DNA from: Asterella californica
Lineage: Eukaryota; Streptophyta; Marchantiopsida; Marchantiales; Aytoniaceae
Assembly (NCBI GenBank): GCA_036924285.1
Contig: JAYKYS010000014.1
Coordinates: forward strand, 6,014,001 to 6,078,000
Direction of reading: 5' to 3'
Length of the DNA: 64,000 nucleotides
Shown here: one piece after another, positions 32,031 to 43,048 of the stretch
How positions within the stretch are numbered: the first letter of the stretch is position 1
How the letters are laid out: the number at the start of each line of letters is the position of its first letter
Notes under the pieces: generated by a model
The model's input: only the letters and a program-made list of their open reading frames with translations
What the model was told of the DNA's origin: nothing
Database searches by the model: none
Made by a program: the position numbers and the translations under genes

Positions 32031-32869
32031 CCATGGTTTGTTATCTCCGCTTCTGATTGTTCAATATTAAGTATTGTTCTTGTGTCAACTTTCTACATTT
32101 ATCTATGGGTTTGAGAATTGTTTGAATGCTTGTATACTCTTCGGCATGTGCCATGTCTCAATCAACCTTGATGGATGATTGACCTCCGAACTCTTTGCGT
32201 CCTTCAAGTTTTACCTTTTTCAACAACAAGTGGTCAAGAGAATATTACCTATCCATTGTATAACCAACTAATCCAAATAATCAAGTATTGCAATCACAAG
32301 TGATTTTTGGACAAGATCACATAATTAGTTAGTTCTACTAGTGGATAAAGTCACGTATGTCTTCAGATGTCCTCCACAAATCCTCAGTTGTAAATAATGA
32401 TGGTCCAAATGATCAAATCACCTTAATCTATATGAGGATCGTGAGTGCAGCCCACATAGTCAACAATTATCTACCACTCAGTACTTACTACATAAATATA
32501 TATGAATTTTGTCAAGGATGAGTTTGAGCAAGAGGTGGATGAGAGAGTGATGAAATGGAGGATTGTCTAGAGAAAATGAAGAATGAACAACAAGACTGAG
32601 AGCTCTTATATATTATGAGAGGCAAGAGTGTTAATCGACGACAAAAAAGTCTTCCAAGCACAATATTAACTCACCTTAGAAATTATTAATTAATACCAAT
32701 TTAGTTAAATTTTAGTGGTTCCTAACAATGTCAACTTACCCAAATATTCTAAAAAAGTCATCATTATCAATGTGTTGTAACCAAAATTTAGTTGACAAAA
32801 AGGACACATGTTACTTCTCCCTTCATCATTCGCTCCTCGGATGACGGTTATATTTCGGCCTTGCCAGAG
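32031..32869. other. No recognisable gene
   Basis: AT-rich sequence with only short frames. I see no domain, LTR end or tRNA. Confidence 0.5.
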
Positions 32870-33430
32870 ATGGATCACAGACAGATGAAAGTCACTATGC
32901 ATCTCGGTGATCCGTCTTTCACCGATAGTCGTCCATCTTTCATCGGCGGATTGTGCATGGTAGACCGACGATGGATTGTTATCCGTTAGCAGTTTTCACG
33001 TTCGGCTATCATTCACCAGCAGATGGCGAGCATCGACAAACATTCTCCAGAGGATTATGCATAACAAATAGTTGACGGATGGTTGTCCACCAATAGTCTT
33101 CACGATCGATGATCGTGAAGACTATTGGTTCACCGGCAATCGTCCGTCAGCTGATGACGAGCATTGATAGACAATCGACAACGACTGTTCTTGGCAGTCC
33201 GTGGACAGAAGAGTTTCACCGACAGATGATCTTAACATATTAGTCGACGGTCCATCTTTCACCAGCGCTCGACCACCAGCGGATGACGATCATTGATGGA
33301 TGATCACCAATATTCGGCTCATTGGCAGAATGACGGACCAGACTAAGATCGGTGATCGATGATCGACAGATCGTAATGCGTGCTGATGGTCTGTCTTTTG
33401 TCATCGAATGTGGTGTTACTTGACGGACTG
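32870..33430. repeat. Degenerate repeat field with GACGGA/TCCGTC motifs
   Basis: Recurrent phrases are CCATCTTTCACC (or CCGTCTTTCACC), TTCACCAGC or TTCACCGGC, and GATGACGAGCATTGAT with variants (near 33020, 33150 and 33280). Unit lengths vary, so this is an old tandem or inverted array. A perfect hairpin sits inside it. Confidence 0.6.
33089..33129. repeat. Perfect 19-bp-arm hairpin, 3-bp loop
   Basis: The arm ACCAATAGTCTTCACGATC is followed by GAT and its exact reverse complement. It lies in no coding frame. A mismatch-free 19-bp arm in an otherwise decayed region is notable. Confidence 0.9.
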
Positions 33431-33619
33431 TCGATGAAATTGTGGAATATCATCACGAAATGGTTCTATTTCTGTCTATTATTTTGTTAATTATTTATAA
33501 ATATATAGTTTAATATATAATTTAAAATAAAATGAAAATTTGAAAATTTATGTAATTATGTTATTTCGGTCAAACTCTTGAAATTTTGGTTGACTCAAAA
33601 CTTGGAGATGGTCCATCAA

Positions 33620-33880
33620 TCGCTATAAGGTACTATGGTGGCCCAAGGATTCAAACAAGTGTGTGCGTTTGACTAGATGAACATCTTCTCCTTTGTGGTC
33701 CATGTGCAATCAGTATGATTGATACCAGCGGTCAGAAATCAGCACAACTTTCATGTACACCAGATGGATGTGAAAACAAGATTTCTAAACGAGACGTTAA
33801 ACGAAAAGATCTACTTGGCTGTCCTCAATGGTGTCAATGCTCCAGAATCCAATAAATTGTGCAGACTACTTCTTACAACT
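33620..33880 (+). pseudogene. Copia RT scrap
   Basis: Plus-strand translation shows MVAQGFKQV, then FHVHQMDVKTRFLNETLNEK, the N-terminal copia RT region (VARGF, HQMDVKTAFLNG in the family). In-frame stops intervene. It is only about 260 bp and not close to the copia at 39732. Confidence 0.8.
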
Positions 33881-35159
33881 TATACCCTTGAAAGAACATA
33901 TATATATCTACACTCTCCTTATGGGTTATGTTTGGAACCCTAGTAACTCTAGATGCAGTCAATATTTAACACTTAAAATAGAATTTAATTCTTTTTTAAT
34001 ATTTACTACAGAATTTCTGCAAAACACTTATGTCTTCTGATAATAGATAGCGAAGAAAGTTCCCCAGAATTCCATGTTGGATATTCTTCTCCGCGAAAGT
34101 TTAGTCACGTACGTCGTATGATCATTTTCTGTGTCTACTAGTATATTTATCTGCCTTCCGAAGAATTCGAACACCGCGGGCATGCCCAATTGTGTCTCCG
34201 TCACTCTCTGTTTATTCACAGAACAGTCGTTGAGCTGAACTGGTGAGGTTCAACACATGAAATCTAGCAGAGAATCAGTCGGTACATTAATTAGTCCTGT
34301 GAGACGGTGTAGCAGCAGTCTCTGTGTCTAGGTGAGTCGAAGAACTAAAAGCTTTGAGATTCCCTAAGATTCCCTGACTTCAGAGATTACCACGACCACG
34401 ACCACTCTCTACTCTCTACCTTCAAGTCTACAACTATCATGATCAACAGAGACCTAAAAGCTTTGAATTTCAGTTTCTCGCATTTGCAGTTGACTGTTAA
34501 CAGATTGTTACTGTCAGTAGCCACTGCGTGCATGGAACTAATTCTTTCACAAGGAATGGAGTCAATAACTCGACTGGATGTTGTGAACGAGGTTAGAGGA
34601 TTCAGTATGCAGAGGAGTTGCGGGCGGACAAGACAGTTATGGTTGCAGGTACTCACTCTGCCCATAGCGCGAATTTGCAAGCAGTTCGTAGTAGTAGCTG
34701 ATTTCATGGGCCAAGGTTTACTACACTGAAGGCAAACACAACGAGTAACGACGTTCTTTAACTATATATTCGATCTCTTTAAGTCAAACAGCTTGAGAGG
34801 CTCGCCGCTCGTTGCTCTGTAAAGAGGGAAGTTGATCCCGACTCTTTATCAACAACTTGAATTATCTTCCTGCAGTATTAATTGTATGTTCATTAGTGAG
34901 ATTTTGATTCATACGTGTAAAATTCGAGGCCCTTCAAGTTCAGCAGCGTATAGCTTTGACTTGCATTCCAAAGTTACAAGATCTAGAAACTTGTTCTCCG
35001 TTTTTATTATGGTTCATCTGTTTATTGCAGTTTCGATATTCTTCCATCTGTTGTTCTTACTGTAATCTCAGTCCCTCACCTTTGCCGATTGTGGTCAGGC
35101 GGTAAGATTCGTAACTTTAGGACAGCAGGACACTTTTGGATCCTTGATAAAGAGGTATC
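33881..35159. other. No recognisable gene
   Basis: Short frames only (for example 34219-34028 minus, 63 codons, and 34707-34387 minus). None shows a motif I know, though the 34219-34028 frame has mixed composition and could be an old exon. Confidence 0.4.
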
Positions 35160-35460
35160 TCGTAAGTGAATGACCACGTGTCAACTTGTGACCTGAGCAG
35201 TACAAAAACTCATGATCAATTACCATCCAGGGAAACTTCCCATGCTGGACTAAACGCTGTCGTTGCTATTCGATGCTAGGAAAACAGAGAACAAGACGAA
35301 CATTTACTGTGAAGACCGGATTCTGTAACATCTACAGGTCATGCCGCGTTCAGTCCTCCCGACATGGATCTCTTAAGTCCATGGTACACTCCGCCCATCA
35401 GGTTTGCTCAAAGATATAGGCAAGGCTGCGTTATCCTACCACTCTCATGTCCCACTCCTT
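35160..35460 (+). repeat. Germin-upstream-type block, extra copy
   Basis: It shares order and phrases with 36900-37300 and with 12960-13690 (CACGTG, GTACCATCCA-like, GACGAGCATTTGGAG-like, CCGACATGGATCT, CAGGTTTG, CCTACCACTCTCATGTC). It has no germin gene immediately downstream. It suggests an additional, now lost gene copy between here and 36900. Confidence 0.6.
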
Positions 35461-36899
35461 TCCTCGTCTAGAGGATCCCGAGCATATATATATATATGTA
35501 AAATGTCATTCGTGCTTCTGCTTTAAGGTAAAGTTGAATAAGTCAAACATGGACTAAGTCTTCGGATGTTCACTGTTGGGGCACATGATATCCGCAATTC
35601 ATGGTGCAGTCCATATAGTAGGCTGTCACAGTGATAACAAGAAGATATTTATAGACCTTGATTCAATCCCACATGGTTTGAGAATCAAATGAGATTGACA
35701 CCCCCAAGTTTGAAACCAAAAGGGCTCCAGTTCCCAAGCACAGGGTGATATCGGCATTGTCTACGATCGAGGACTTTAGGATCACGATCGAATTACAGTA
35801 AAAGGTTATATATACAGAAAAAATAAGGTGAAGGAAAGAAGGTGAGTTCGTGCTACGAGCGAACTCCGAGTGTCAAGGTTTACTAACTAGGCTCGAGGCA
35901 ACGTTAACAGAAGCTGAGTACCAACATTCTATAACTGTGGGATTCCGTTCCTTGCCCAAGATGATTCAGGTGATTCAGGACTCAGGAGTCCTGAACTACT
36001 TGTGCTGAATCCACCAGGGGAGGCCGTGGTGCTTTCTATGTATTATCATTCTGTTTCTTGTATACGTAAACTGACTCTGAGTGAGGTTAAGCCTTCAAAG
36101 TTCAAACATGTGTAGTTTCAGGAAAAGTTTTAGCGTATTCAAAAGTTTCTCATTCGAGTTATTCTGTTCGTGCTCGAATTTTATGTGAATGCCGTCTATA
36201 TAAACAGGAAGGGCATTCCTGGCAGATCTATGGAGAGCTTTTCTTTCACTTCTTATAGCAGCTTACTCGAGCTCGATGACATGTATTTATACAGTAAGTT
36301 TCTTTCCTACGTTAATAATCATTCAGAAGCACCAGTGAAATCCCCGCAGTGTCATGTACTTCATCGATATCCACGAGCTTCGTGAACTAGTGGTCGAGGA
36401 ATCTGAAAGCCATTAAAGTAATATACTGAGCCACGCGTACGTGAAGACAAAATAAGTTCTAGATCCGTCCACGAATTATGACATGATTGTACATTCCTGC
36501 TCAGAAACTTGAATCACTTGTGAATCATTCAAAAGTAGAGTGCACAATGTTCACACGGCGTCCACTTCGAATTCTTTAACTCAAACAGTGAGAAGAATAC
36601 TCCAGTCCATCCTACTGGACCGATTTGCGTTGTTCATGGAGCTGTAAACTGATATGATAATATATAATCGAAGGCACATGGGACTTGGTCCGTGATTATC
36701 CCTATCCGTGACCTGGGGAACTTGCATCGCTCAGGAAGGGCAGGCAAAATTTACTCGGTCATCCCCGCTGCTGCAATCAAAGTCTATAAGGATGCTCTTT
36801 AGATGACGTAGCTGGCTTACGTCACCTGGGCCCTCGTGACCGCTACCTGCTGATCGCTCAATTCATTGATATATTCTGAAGAGCCTGAGATTGAAATGA

Positions 36900-37300
36900 G
36901 GTCGTAAAAGTGGATTTATCACGAGCTAACGTACGCGTGTGTCTTAAGAACCACCTCATGAGACCTGGCGTATGTATGCATCCACAGAAACTTCCGCGTG
37001 GACTTCCCAGTTGTCGAGCTATGGATATCTAGATACTAATATAATCTGGTGTGGATGCAATTCCATGTTACGGTGAAAGCTGAGGGACGAGCATTTGGAG
37101 GCCTGGATCTAATTAAGTACCAGAGTTTATTATTATGCCGTGTCCAGTTCTCCGACATGGATCTGGGTTCCGGTCTAAGCACGTGGTACACTGCGAGCTA
37201 GCTACGTATACTAGCCACCAGCAGGTTTGATTTGATCAACTTAAAACTCAGAGACACAGACAAGTCAGCCCTAGCGCGGCCCTACCACTCTCAAGCTTAA
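36900..37300 (+). promoter_or_regulatory. Conserved block upstream of germin gene 1
   Basis: It contains GACGAGCATTTGGAG, CTCCGACATGGATCTG and a CACGTG G-box near 37181. It lies about 540-1000 bp upstream of the first germin gene. The second germin gene has the equivalent block at about 48400-49080 at a similar distance. Conservation among diverged copies could reflect either shared ancestry or regulatory constraint. Confidence 0.5.
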
Positions 37301-37919
37301 GCTAATTAACTAGAGCCTAACTTTATCGCTTCCATCCGCTGCTCTACGTACGATACAGACCTTAGATTATCGATCCAGAATGCCCTGCAACAAATTGTAG
37401 TCAGTGAATCCCACATCCCGAATTGGCTATGGGGTTGTACTTTAATATTCAGTATGTGGGATTCAGTATCCGAATACCGAATTCATAAGCTTGTCTTGAA
37501 ATGACTGATATTCATTATTACACCCTAAACTCTTCAGGACTCATCGCGATCGAATTCATAATAATTAGAAGTCACACAGTAGCAACCCGTACCACATACA
37601 GCCGTATCGACAGTCAACCTCTCATGATCGCCAGAAAGTAGATCTTGTGTGTAATATGCTCCAGATGCATGACTTCTAGCTTAATCTCTCTATATTAAAA
37701 TTTTCGGGTCAGACCTGTCCAGTATAGTCTTCAAAGATGAACAACTAGGATTTAAGCGTACCATCCCGACATGCTTATGCAGGTCATTGCATCCGAGATT
37801 GTGATCGGAGATTTCCCCTAGGCCTGAACAGCAAGGTGACATCACGGGTACCGGTACCCACTGCAGCTGGAAGTTTCACGAGAACCTCTCTTCAGAAAGC
37901 CGTGGCAACTTATTCGACA

Positions 37920-38540
37920 ATGTACGCAACTGTGAGCAGCCTGGTTCTGTCGATGTTTATCTTATCCTTTGTTGGAAGTCCAGTTTCAGGGGCCGATCCC
38001 GACATTACGACGGACTTCGGTATCAATGTCACGTCGGGGGCTGATCTCCATTACACAGGCTTCCGGAATCTCCCCGAACAGCCTGAAGGGCAGCTGCATA
38101 TTACTTTCGGCTTTGACACTCAATTTCCTGGCGTCATCGGAATGGGAATCGCACCAGCCTATCTCAAATTCGGTCCCAACTCGATCAACCCTTTTCACAC
38201 TCATCCTCGGGCCAGTGAGATCTTCATTATGATCGATGGAGAGCTGGATGCATGGGTTCTGGACACATCCAACAACCTCTACAACGCAACATTGAAGCCA
38301 GGAGATGTGTTCGTGTTCCCCAAAGGTCTGATGCACTTCCAGGTGAACCGGAGCAAGACGAAGCCGGCCACTGTGATCGCTGCCTTCAACAGTGAAAACG
38401 CAGGCCGTGTTAGCATCCCGCTCAACGTATTCAACTCTCAGCCTCGCATCGAGACCGACATTCTAACGAGATCTCTGTTTCTGGATGAGCACACCGTGGA
38501 AAGATTGAAAGCGTTCCAGTTTCCTAGCGTTTCCGGATGA
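37920..38540 (+). CDS. Germin-like protein 1
   Basis: 206 codons from the first in-frame ATG (37920) to the TGA at 38540, no intron. The open frame extends upstream to 37836 without an ATG. The codon matching the start of the sister gene is GTG here (37902-37904), so I place the start 18 bp later. A hydrophobic signal peptide (about residues 1-24) precedes the cupin domain. Germin box 1 gives Mn ligands H93, H95 and E100 (NPFHTHPRASE). Box 2 gives H139 (GDVFVFPKGLMHFQVN). Three N-glycosylation motifs (NVT, NAT, NRS) are present. There is no cysteine at all, so the usual N-terminal disulfide is absent. By family the product should be an apoplastic, oligomeric Mn cupin (superoxide dismutase- or oxalate oxidase-type). 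The actual activity is not predictable. Its inverted partner is at 47159-47794. Confidence 0.9.
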   Translation: MYATVSSLVLSMFILSFVGSPVSGADPDITTDFGINVTSGADLHYTGFRNLPEQPEGQLHITFGFDTQFPGVIGMGIAPAYLKFGPNSINPFHTHPRASEIFIMIDGELDAWVLDTSNNLYNATLKPGDVFVFPKGLMHFQVNRSKTKPATVIAAFNSENAGRVSIPLNVFNSQPRIETDILTRSLFLDEHTVERLKAFQFPSVSG

Positions 38541-39438
38541 GCAGATCTAGACTGAGGACTGATTGGCAGCGTTATGGTGGAGAATTCGCTGAGCGAGTTC
38601 AGCTGAAGTGTGTAGCAGTCTATCTCCTCCTTGTACAACCTTTGCGGCTGACTACGTACAGCAATGCAAATTAACGCCTACGTATAAGTACATGGCAGCC
38701 AGACCAAAGTGTTCCATGTTCAGTTTTCAACGCATGTAGCAAAACGGGAGGAGTAGTATATAAGCACAATTCTTCATCGTTCCTCGTCATGTCGTACTGA
38801 TGCGATGGAATTTCTATTCTGATTTTAGACTCAGAGCTGGGTGCTCCATGTTCCAAGACAGGATTAGAAACCAGTAGTTGCTAGAGATAAATTGGTGTTG
38901 AGGAGCGATGGCACTGGATGATTGAGAAGAACATAAAACGTCATTACCATTGTGTGTAGAGGATAGACGAACCTTCATCTAACTAGTTCTTGAACCAGTC
39001 CTAGACTATTCACTAGTTTATGCAGTTGGAGTTTGCATCCACGGAAATTTTCGTTCCGCCACTATCAAAAGCATCTTAGCCACTTTTTATGGGTCAAAGC
39101 TTCTCGGTGTACTTATGTTGCAGTAATCAACACGACTTGGGTACTTTGCCATGAATCTTCCATTGACTGAACAATGAGAGAACGCTGTTACAGTTGATGT
39201 TCAGTCGTTCGAGATCCTCTAGAGTTTCAAGAAGTACAGAGCAAGATTCGTGATCAGTTCAGGACATGGTGTGAAGAGCGTACTTACGTCTTGCCCATTC
39301 AGACTGAACAGAAACCAGCACGGTAACTATGCATGCTACAAGCTTAACATGTATGTAATCAGTTGTAATCATGATATGGTCATTCTTTCTACACAGTTCA
39401 CATGCATCCAGGAACTTCACCTTTCGATACAGGAATTT
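38541..39438. other. 3' flank of germin gene 1, no gene
   Basis: Short frames only. Presumed 3' UTR and spacer. I see no clear polyadenylation signal that I would defend. Confidence 0.5.
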
Positions 39439-39512
39439 GCTTGATCACACCCCTCGTATGTCCCCCGCGCTTGATCACACCCGTCTTATTGTTTACTCGC
39501 TTGATCACACCC
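39439..39512. repeat. GCTTGATCACACCC repeated three times at 30-bp spacing
   Basis: Exact 14-bp copies at 39439, 39469 and 39499, with unrelated 16-bp spacers. Diverged copies occur inverted at about 44934-44993 (for example GGTGTGATTAAGC), so the array predates or accompanied the inverted duplication. Confidence 0.85.
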
Positions 39513-39731
39513 TTGACTGGCGTCAGACAGTGAAACCCGTTACTTATCCAGCTAAGTTGACATGTCAACCGTATTATGTCAGCTCGAGTCCACGGTTAAG
39601 ATGACGTGTCAATCTAACGTGTTAGCGGAGAGCGGGAAGTGAAATACATGAAGCACTTTCTGTGATGTAGATCTATAACGCAATGTATGCAACTTCAGAA
39701 AGGCTAGGGACCTCAGTTCAACTGCAATAGA

Positions 39732-40132
39732 TGTTAAATATCATTAGACAGTCACATCAAAACTCTGCGGAAGATAAAAAGACAAAAGTAAAAAAGGAAG
39801 AGGTGACTTGTGACATGACTTGTGACGTGAGAAGCACTGGGACAGCAGTTAGGTAAGTCACTTTGAGGTGACAGCAGTTATGTATCATTAGTATATTAAC
39901 TCACATTCCCTGTAGAGTAGCATGAGTCGGAGGCCCTTTCTGTCTGTACCAGTTCTGAAGTCTAAGTAAAGCTGTGCACATATCATCTCGGAATATTTCT
40001 GTTCAGTTCTCCTTCTGATTAGTTTTAGCAGGCTGATCTGTTATCAGTTCTAATAGACTGGTAGCATTCTGTTGTGGGAGATAAATTCTGTATTCTGAGA
40101 GACTTGGGAGTACAGTTCTCAGTTTTGTAACA
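39732..40132 (+). repeat. 5' LTR of copia element
   Basis: 401 bp, TGTTAAATATC to TTTTGTAACA. It differs from the 3' LTR at GG/GA (…CTCGGAATA versus CTCGAAATA) and AGACTGG/AGATTGG. Confidence 0.95.
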
Positions 40133-40144
40133 TGGTATCAGAGC
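40133..40144 (+). other. Primer-binding site of copia element (initiator tRNA-Met type)
   Basis: TGGTATCAGAGC, the classic plant copia primer site, abuts the LTR directly. Confidence 0.92.
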
Positions 40145-40237
40145 ACAGGTTGCTCAAGCTAAGGGTTTAAAATTCTGATAATCTGGTATTTAGTATCTGG
40201 GGTTTTTTGGACTCATCTTTTCAGCAAGATAGCATCC

Positions 40238-43048
40238 ATGGCTGCTACTTTCAGTGAGTTTGGTTTGAATGAGAGCACTAGACTTTCAGGTCCTAATAAC
40301 TACAGTTCCTGGAAACTGATCATGAAAGCCATTCTGAGTGAGAAGGATTTATGGGGTGTGGTTTCTGGAGAAGAGAAGCTTGCTCCATTTTATGATGAGA
40401 GTTCTCCTGAAACTCTAAGATTCATTAAGAAGCAAACTAGAGCATTAGCCAATATTCTGCTTGCTGTGAAGGAGAGTATCAGGCTTACCATTGAGGCTTG
40501 TGATACAGGAAGAGAAGCTTGGGAGAAGCTAGCTAGCAGATATGATAATGTGAGCAAAAATAGAGTAGCAAAGTTGAAGAATGATCTACACTCTATCAAG
40601 ATGGATGAGAGTGCAGATATTCATGAACACCTTGAGAAGATAGATGGTATTTATGTGCAGCTAAACAGAGCAGGAGGGACATATGGTGATGAAGATCTAG
40701 TTTCTATAACTTTGAATAGTCTTAGTACTCCATATTTTCATTTTGTTTCTGATATCAACAGAAGGGAGAGTATGCCAACTTATGAGGAGTTGTGCAGTTT
40801 ACTACATGAAGAAGAGCAGCTGATCAGAAAGTTTTTCCCTCAGAAGAATCAAGGATCTGCTTTTATGGTGAAGACTTACAGAAGAGAGCAGCAGCAATCT
40901 CAGAAACATGGGTCTTCCTACTCAGGAAATCAAGGCACAACTTTCTGCTCATTCTGTAAGAAGAAAGGTCACAAGATTGAAGAGTGCAGAAAGAAGTTGG
41001 GAACTTGTTTCTTCTGTGGAAAGAAAGGTCACAAGATTGAAGATTGCTATGCTAGAAAGGCAAATGAAGGTCAGAATTCTACTTCAAGTAATGTTGCTGC
41101 TCAAGAAGATGCACAAGAAGAGAAGGATGTTGGTAATATGTTTATTACCAGCTTGATATCTACAACAACAGAAGACAAGAATTGGTACATTGATTCTGGT
41201 GCTTCTAAGCACATGACCAGCCAAAGATCACTCTTGAAGGACTTTTCAGCAACAGCAGGCTCTAAGGTTACTCAAGCTGATGGTACAGGATGTGAAGTTC
41301 AAGGTACTGGAGTTGTGACAGTGAAAACAAGTGAAGGGGATCTGAAGAGTATACAAGAGGTACTCTTTATTCCAAAGCTCACTAAGAACTTGCTTTCTGT
41401 TGGAAAAATCACAGACCATGGAATGAAGGTGATTTTTGATGATACAAAGGTGCAGATACTGGATGGTTCACATAATCAGAGAGTTATTGCTTCAGGGAGG
41501 AGAGATCAGAAGTCAGGATTATATATCTTGAATGTTGAGCCTCAAGTCCAAGAAGTCTCTATGGTTGTTGATTCTTATAATCAAGCAAGTCTTTGGCACC
41601 AGAGATTTGCACACTTGAACTTTGGAAGTCTGAAACATATGATGGATAATCATATGGTAGAAGGACTACCAAGGATGAAGCTACCAACTACTGGAGATAT
41701 ATGTGAAGGATGTATATTTGGAAAACAAAGCAGAAAGAGTTTTCCAAAGGAGGGAGGTGCAAGAACAAAAGAGTTGTTGGCCTTGGTCCATTCAGATGTT
41801 TGTGGACCTATGCAAACAAGCTCTATTGGAGGCTGTAAGTATTTTCTGACATTTATTGATGATGTGAGCAGAAAGACATGGATCTACTTCCTAAAACAGA
41901 AGTCTGAAGTATTTGAATACTTCAAGAAGTTCAAGGCTCTTGTAGAAAATCAAAGTGGCAAGAAGATTAAAGTTCTCAGATCAGATGGAGGAGGAGAATA
42001 TTGTTCTAACCTCTTTACTCAGTTTTGTGAAGAGCATGGTATTCAAAGGCAACTTTCCACAGCTTATACTCCACAACAAAATGGTGTAGCTGAAAGGAAA
42101 AATAGAGTGATTGTGGAGAGTGGCAGATCCATGCTGAAGGCCAAGAATCTTCCCAATTATTTTTGGGCTGAAGCTTGCAACACAGCTGTTTACATTATGA
42201 ACAGAGCATATACAACAACTGTGCAGCACAAGACACCTGAAGAGACATTTACAGGAGTGAAACCAGATGTGTCTCACTTCAGGATTTTTGGGTGCACAGC
42301 TTACATGCACATCAATGATGAGAAGAGACAGAAGTTGGATGCAAAATCTGAGAAGTGTATATTTGTGGGCTATGCTGAGCAAACCAAGGGTTACAAAGTC
42401 TACAATCAGTCTACAAGAAAGACTCACATCAGCAGAGATGTTAGATTCTCTGAGTTGGATTCTGATCTGATGGAAGGTGAGAAAGAAACTTGTGATACAT
42501 TCAGATTTAAGCTACCTACAAGTGAAGATCAGGTTGATTCAGAATCTGATAAATCTGATATTGAGGTGGACTTGGAGCAGTCAACATCTCTCACTAATCC
42601 TAGTGAAGAGCAAGTTGAATTTCAACAAAATTCTGAATCTGAGTTACCAAGTATTCATGAAGCTAAAGGAGATGACTTACAACATGCAGCAGATTCTCAA
42701 GTAAGGAGATCAGAAAGAGTTAGAAGACCACCAGCAAGGCTTGATGATTACTGTGGACTTGCTGAAAGTATTCTGGAGGATGATCCACTTACATTTGAAG
42801 AAGCTAACAAAGATCCTGGTTGGAGACAAGCTATGCAAGAGGAGTATAAAATGCTACTCAAAAATCATACGTGGGATTTGGTTAAGCTACCAGGAGGAAA
42901 AAGAGCCATCCAATGCAAATGGATTTACAAAACCAAGCTACAATCAGATGGTTCAGTTGACAAGCTGAAAGCAAGGTTAGTAGCAAGAGGATTTCAGCAA
43001 CAAGAAGGGATTGATTATGGAGAAACTTTTGCACCAGTTGCAAAATGA
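40238..43048 (+). CDS. Copia Gag-Pro-Integrase and RT start, ends at in-frame TGA
   Basis: 936 codons. Gag (about 1-230, NYSSWKLIMKAIL near 21), two zinc knuckles (C237-C250, C257-C270), and aspartic protease WYIDSGASKHM (D319). Integrase zinc region (HQRFAHLNFGSLKHMM through CEGCIFGK), catalytic residues in HSDVCGPM (about 517), RSDGGGEY (about 582) and GVAERKNR (about 615). Then an acidic linker and the first RT residues up to FAPVAK. The frame ends in TGA where copia polyproteins normally continue through RT. RT and RNase H follow in downstream frames. The identical TGA occurs in the fragment at 3163, so it was inherited from a common source copy. Confidence 0.93.
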   Translation: MAATFSEFGLNESTRLSGPNNYSSWKLIMKAILSEKDLWGVVSGEEKLAPFYDESSPETLRFIKKQTRALANILLAVKESIRLTIEACDTGREAWEKLASRYDNVSKNRVAKLKNDLHSIKMDESADIHEHLEKIDGIYVQLNRAGGTYGDEDLVSITLNSLSTPYFHFVSDINRRESMPTYEELCSLLHEEEQLIRKFFPQKNQGSAFMVKTYRREQQQSQKHGSSYSGNQGTTFCSFCKKKGHKIEECRKKLGTCFFCGKKGHKIEDCYARKANEGQNSTSSNVAAQEDAQEEKDVGNMFITSLISTTTEDKNWYIDSGASKHMTSQRSLLKDFSATAGSKVTQADGTGCEVQGTGVVTVKTSEGDLKSIQEVLFIPKLTKNLLSVGKITDHGMKVIFDDTKVQILDGSHNQRVIASGRRDQKSGLYILNVEPQVQEVSMVVDSYNQASLWHQRFAHLNFGSLKHMMDNHMVEGLPRMKLPTTGDICEGCIFGKQSRKSFPKEGGARTKELLALVHSDVCGPMQTSSIGGCKYFLTFIDDVSRKTWIYFLKQKSEVFEYFKKFKALVENQSGKKIKVLRSDGGGEYCSNLFTQFCEEHGIQRQLSTAYTPQQNGVAERKNRVIVESGRSMLKAKNLPNYFWAEACNTAVYIMNRAYTTTVQHKTPEETFTGVKPDVSHFRIFGCTAYMHINDEKRQKLDAKSEKCIFVGYAEQTKGYKVYNQSTRKTHISRDVRFSELDSDLMEGEKETCDTFRFKLPTSEDQVDSESDKSDIEVDLEQSTSLTNPSEEQVEFQQNSESELPSIHEAKGDDLQHAADSQVRRSERVRRPPARLDDYCGLAESILEDDPLTFEEANKDPGWRQAMQEEYKMLLKNHTWDLVKLPGGKRAIQCKWIYKTKLQSDGSVDKLKARLVARGFQQQEGIDYGETFAPVAK

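Noticed and set aside
33881..35159. Host exons around 34028-34729
   Set aside because: Short open frames without recognisable motifs or convincing splice sites.
37836..37919. Germin 1 start at 37836 (28 extra residues)
   Set aside because: The codon there is GTG and no ATG occurs before 37920. The extension is not conserved in the sister gene.
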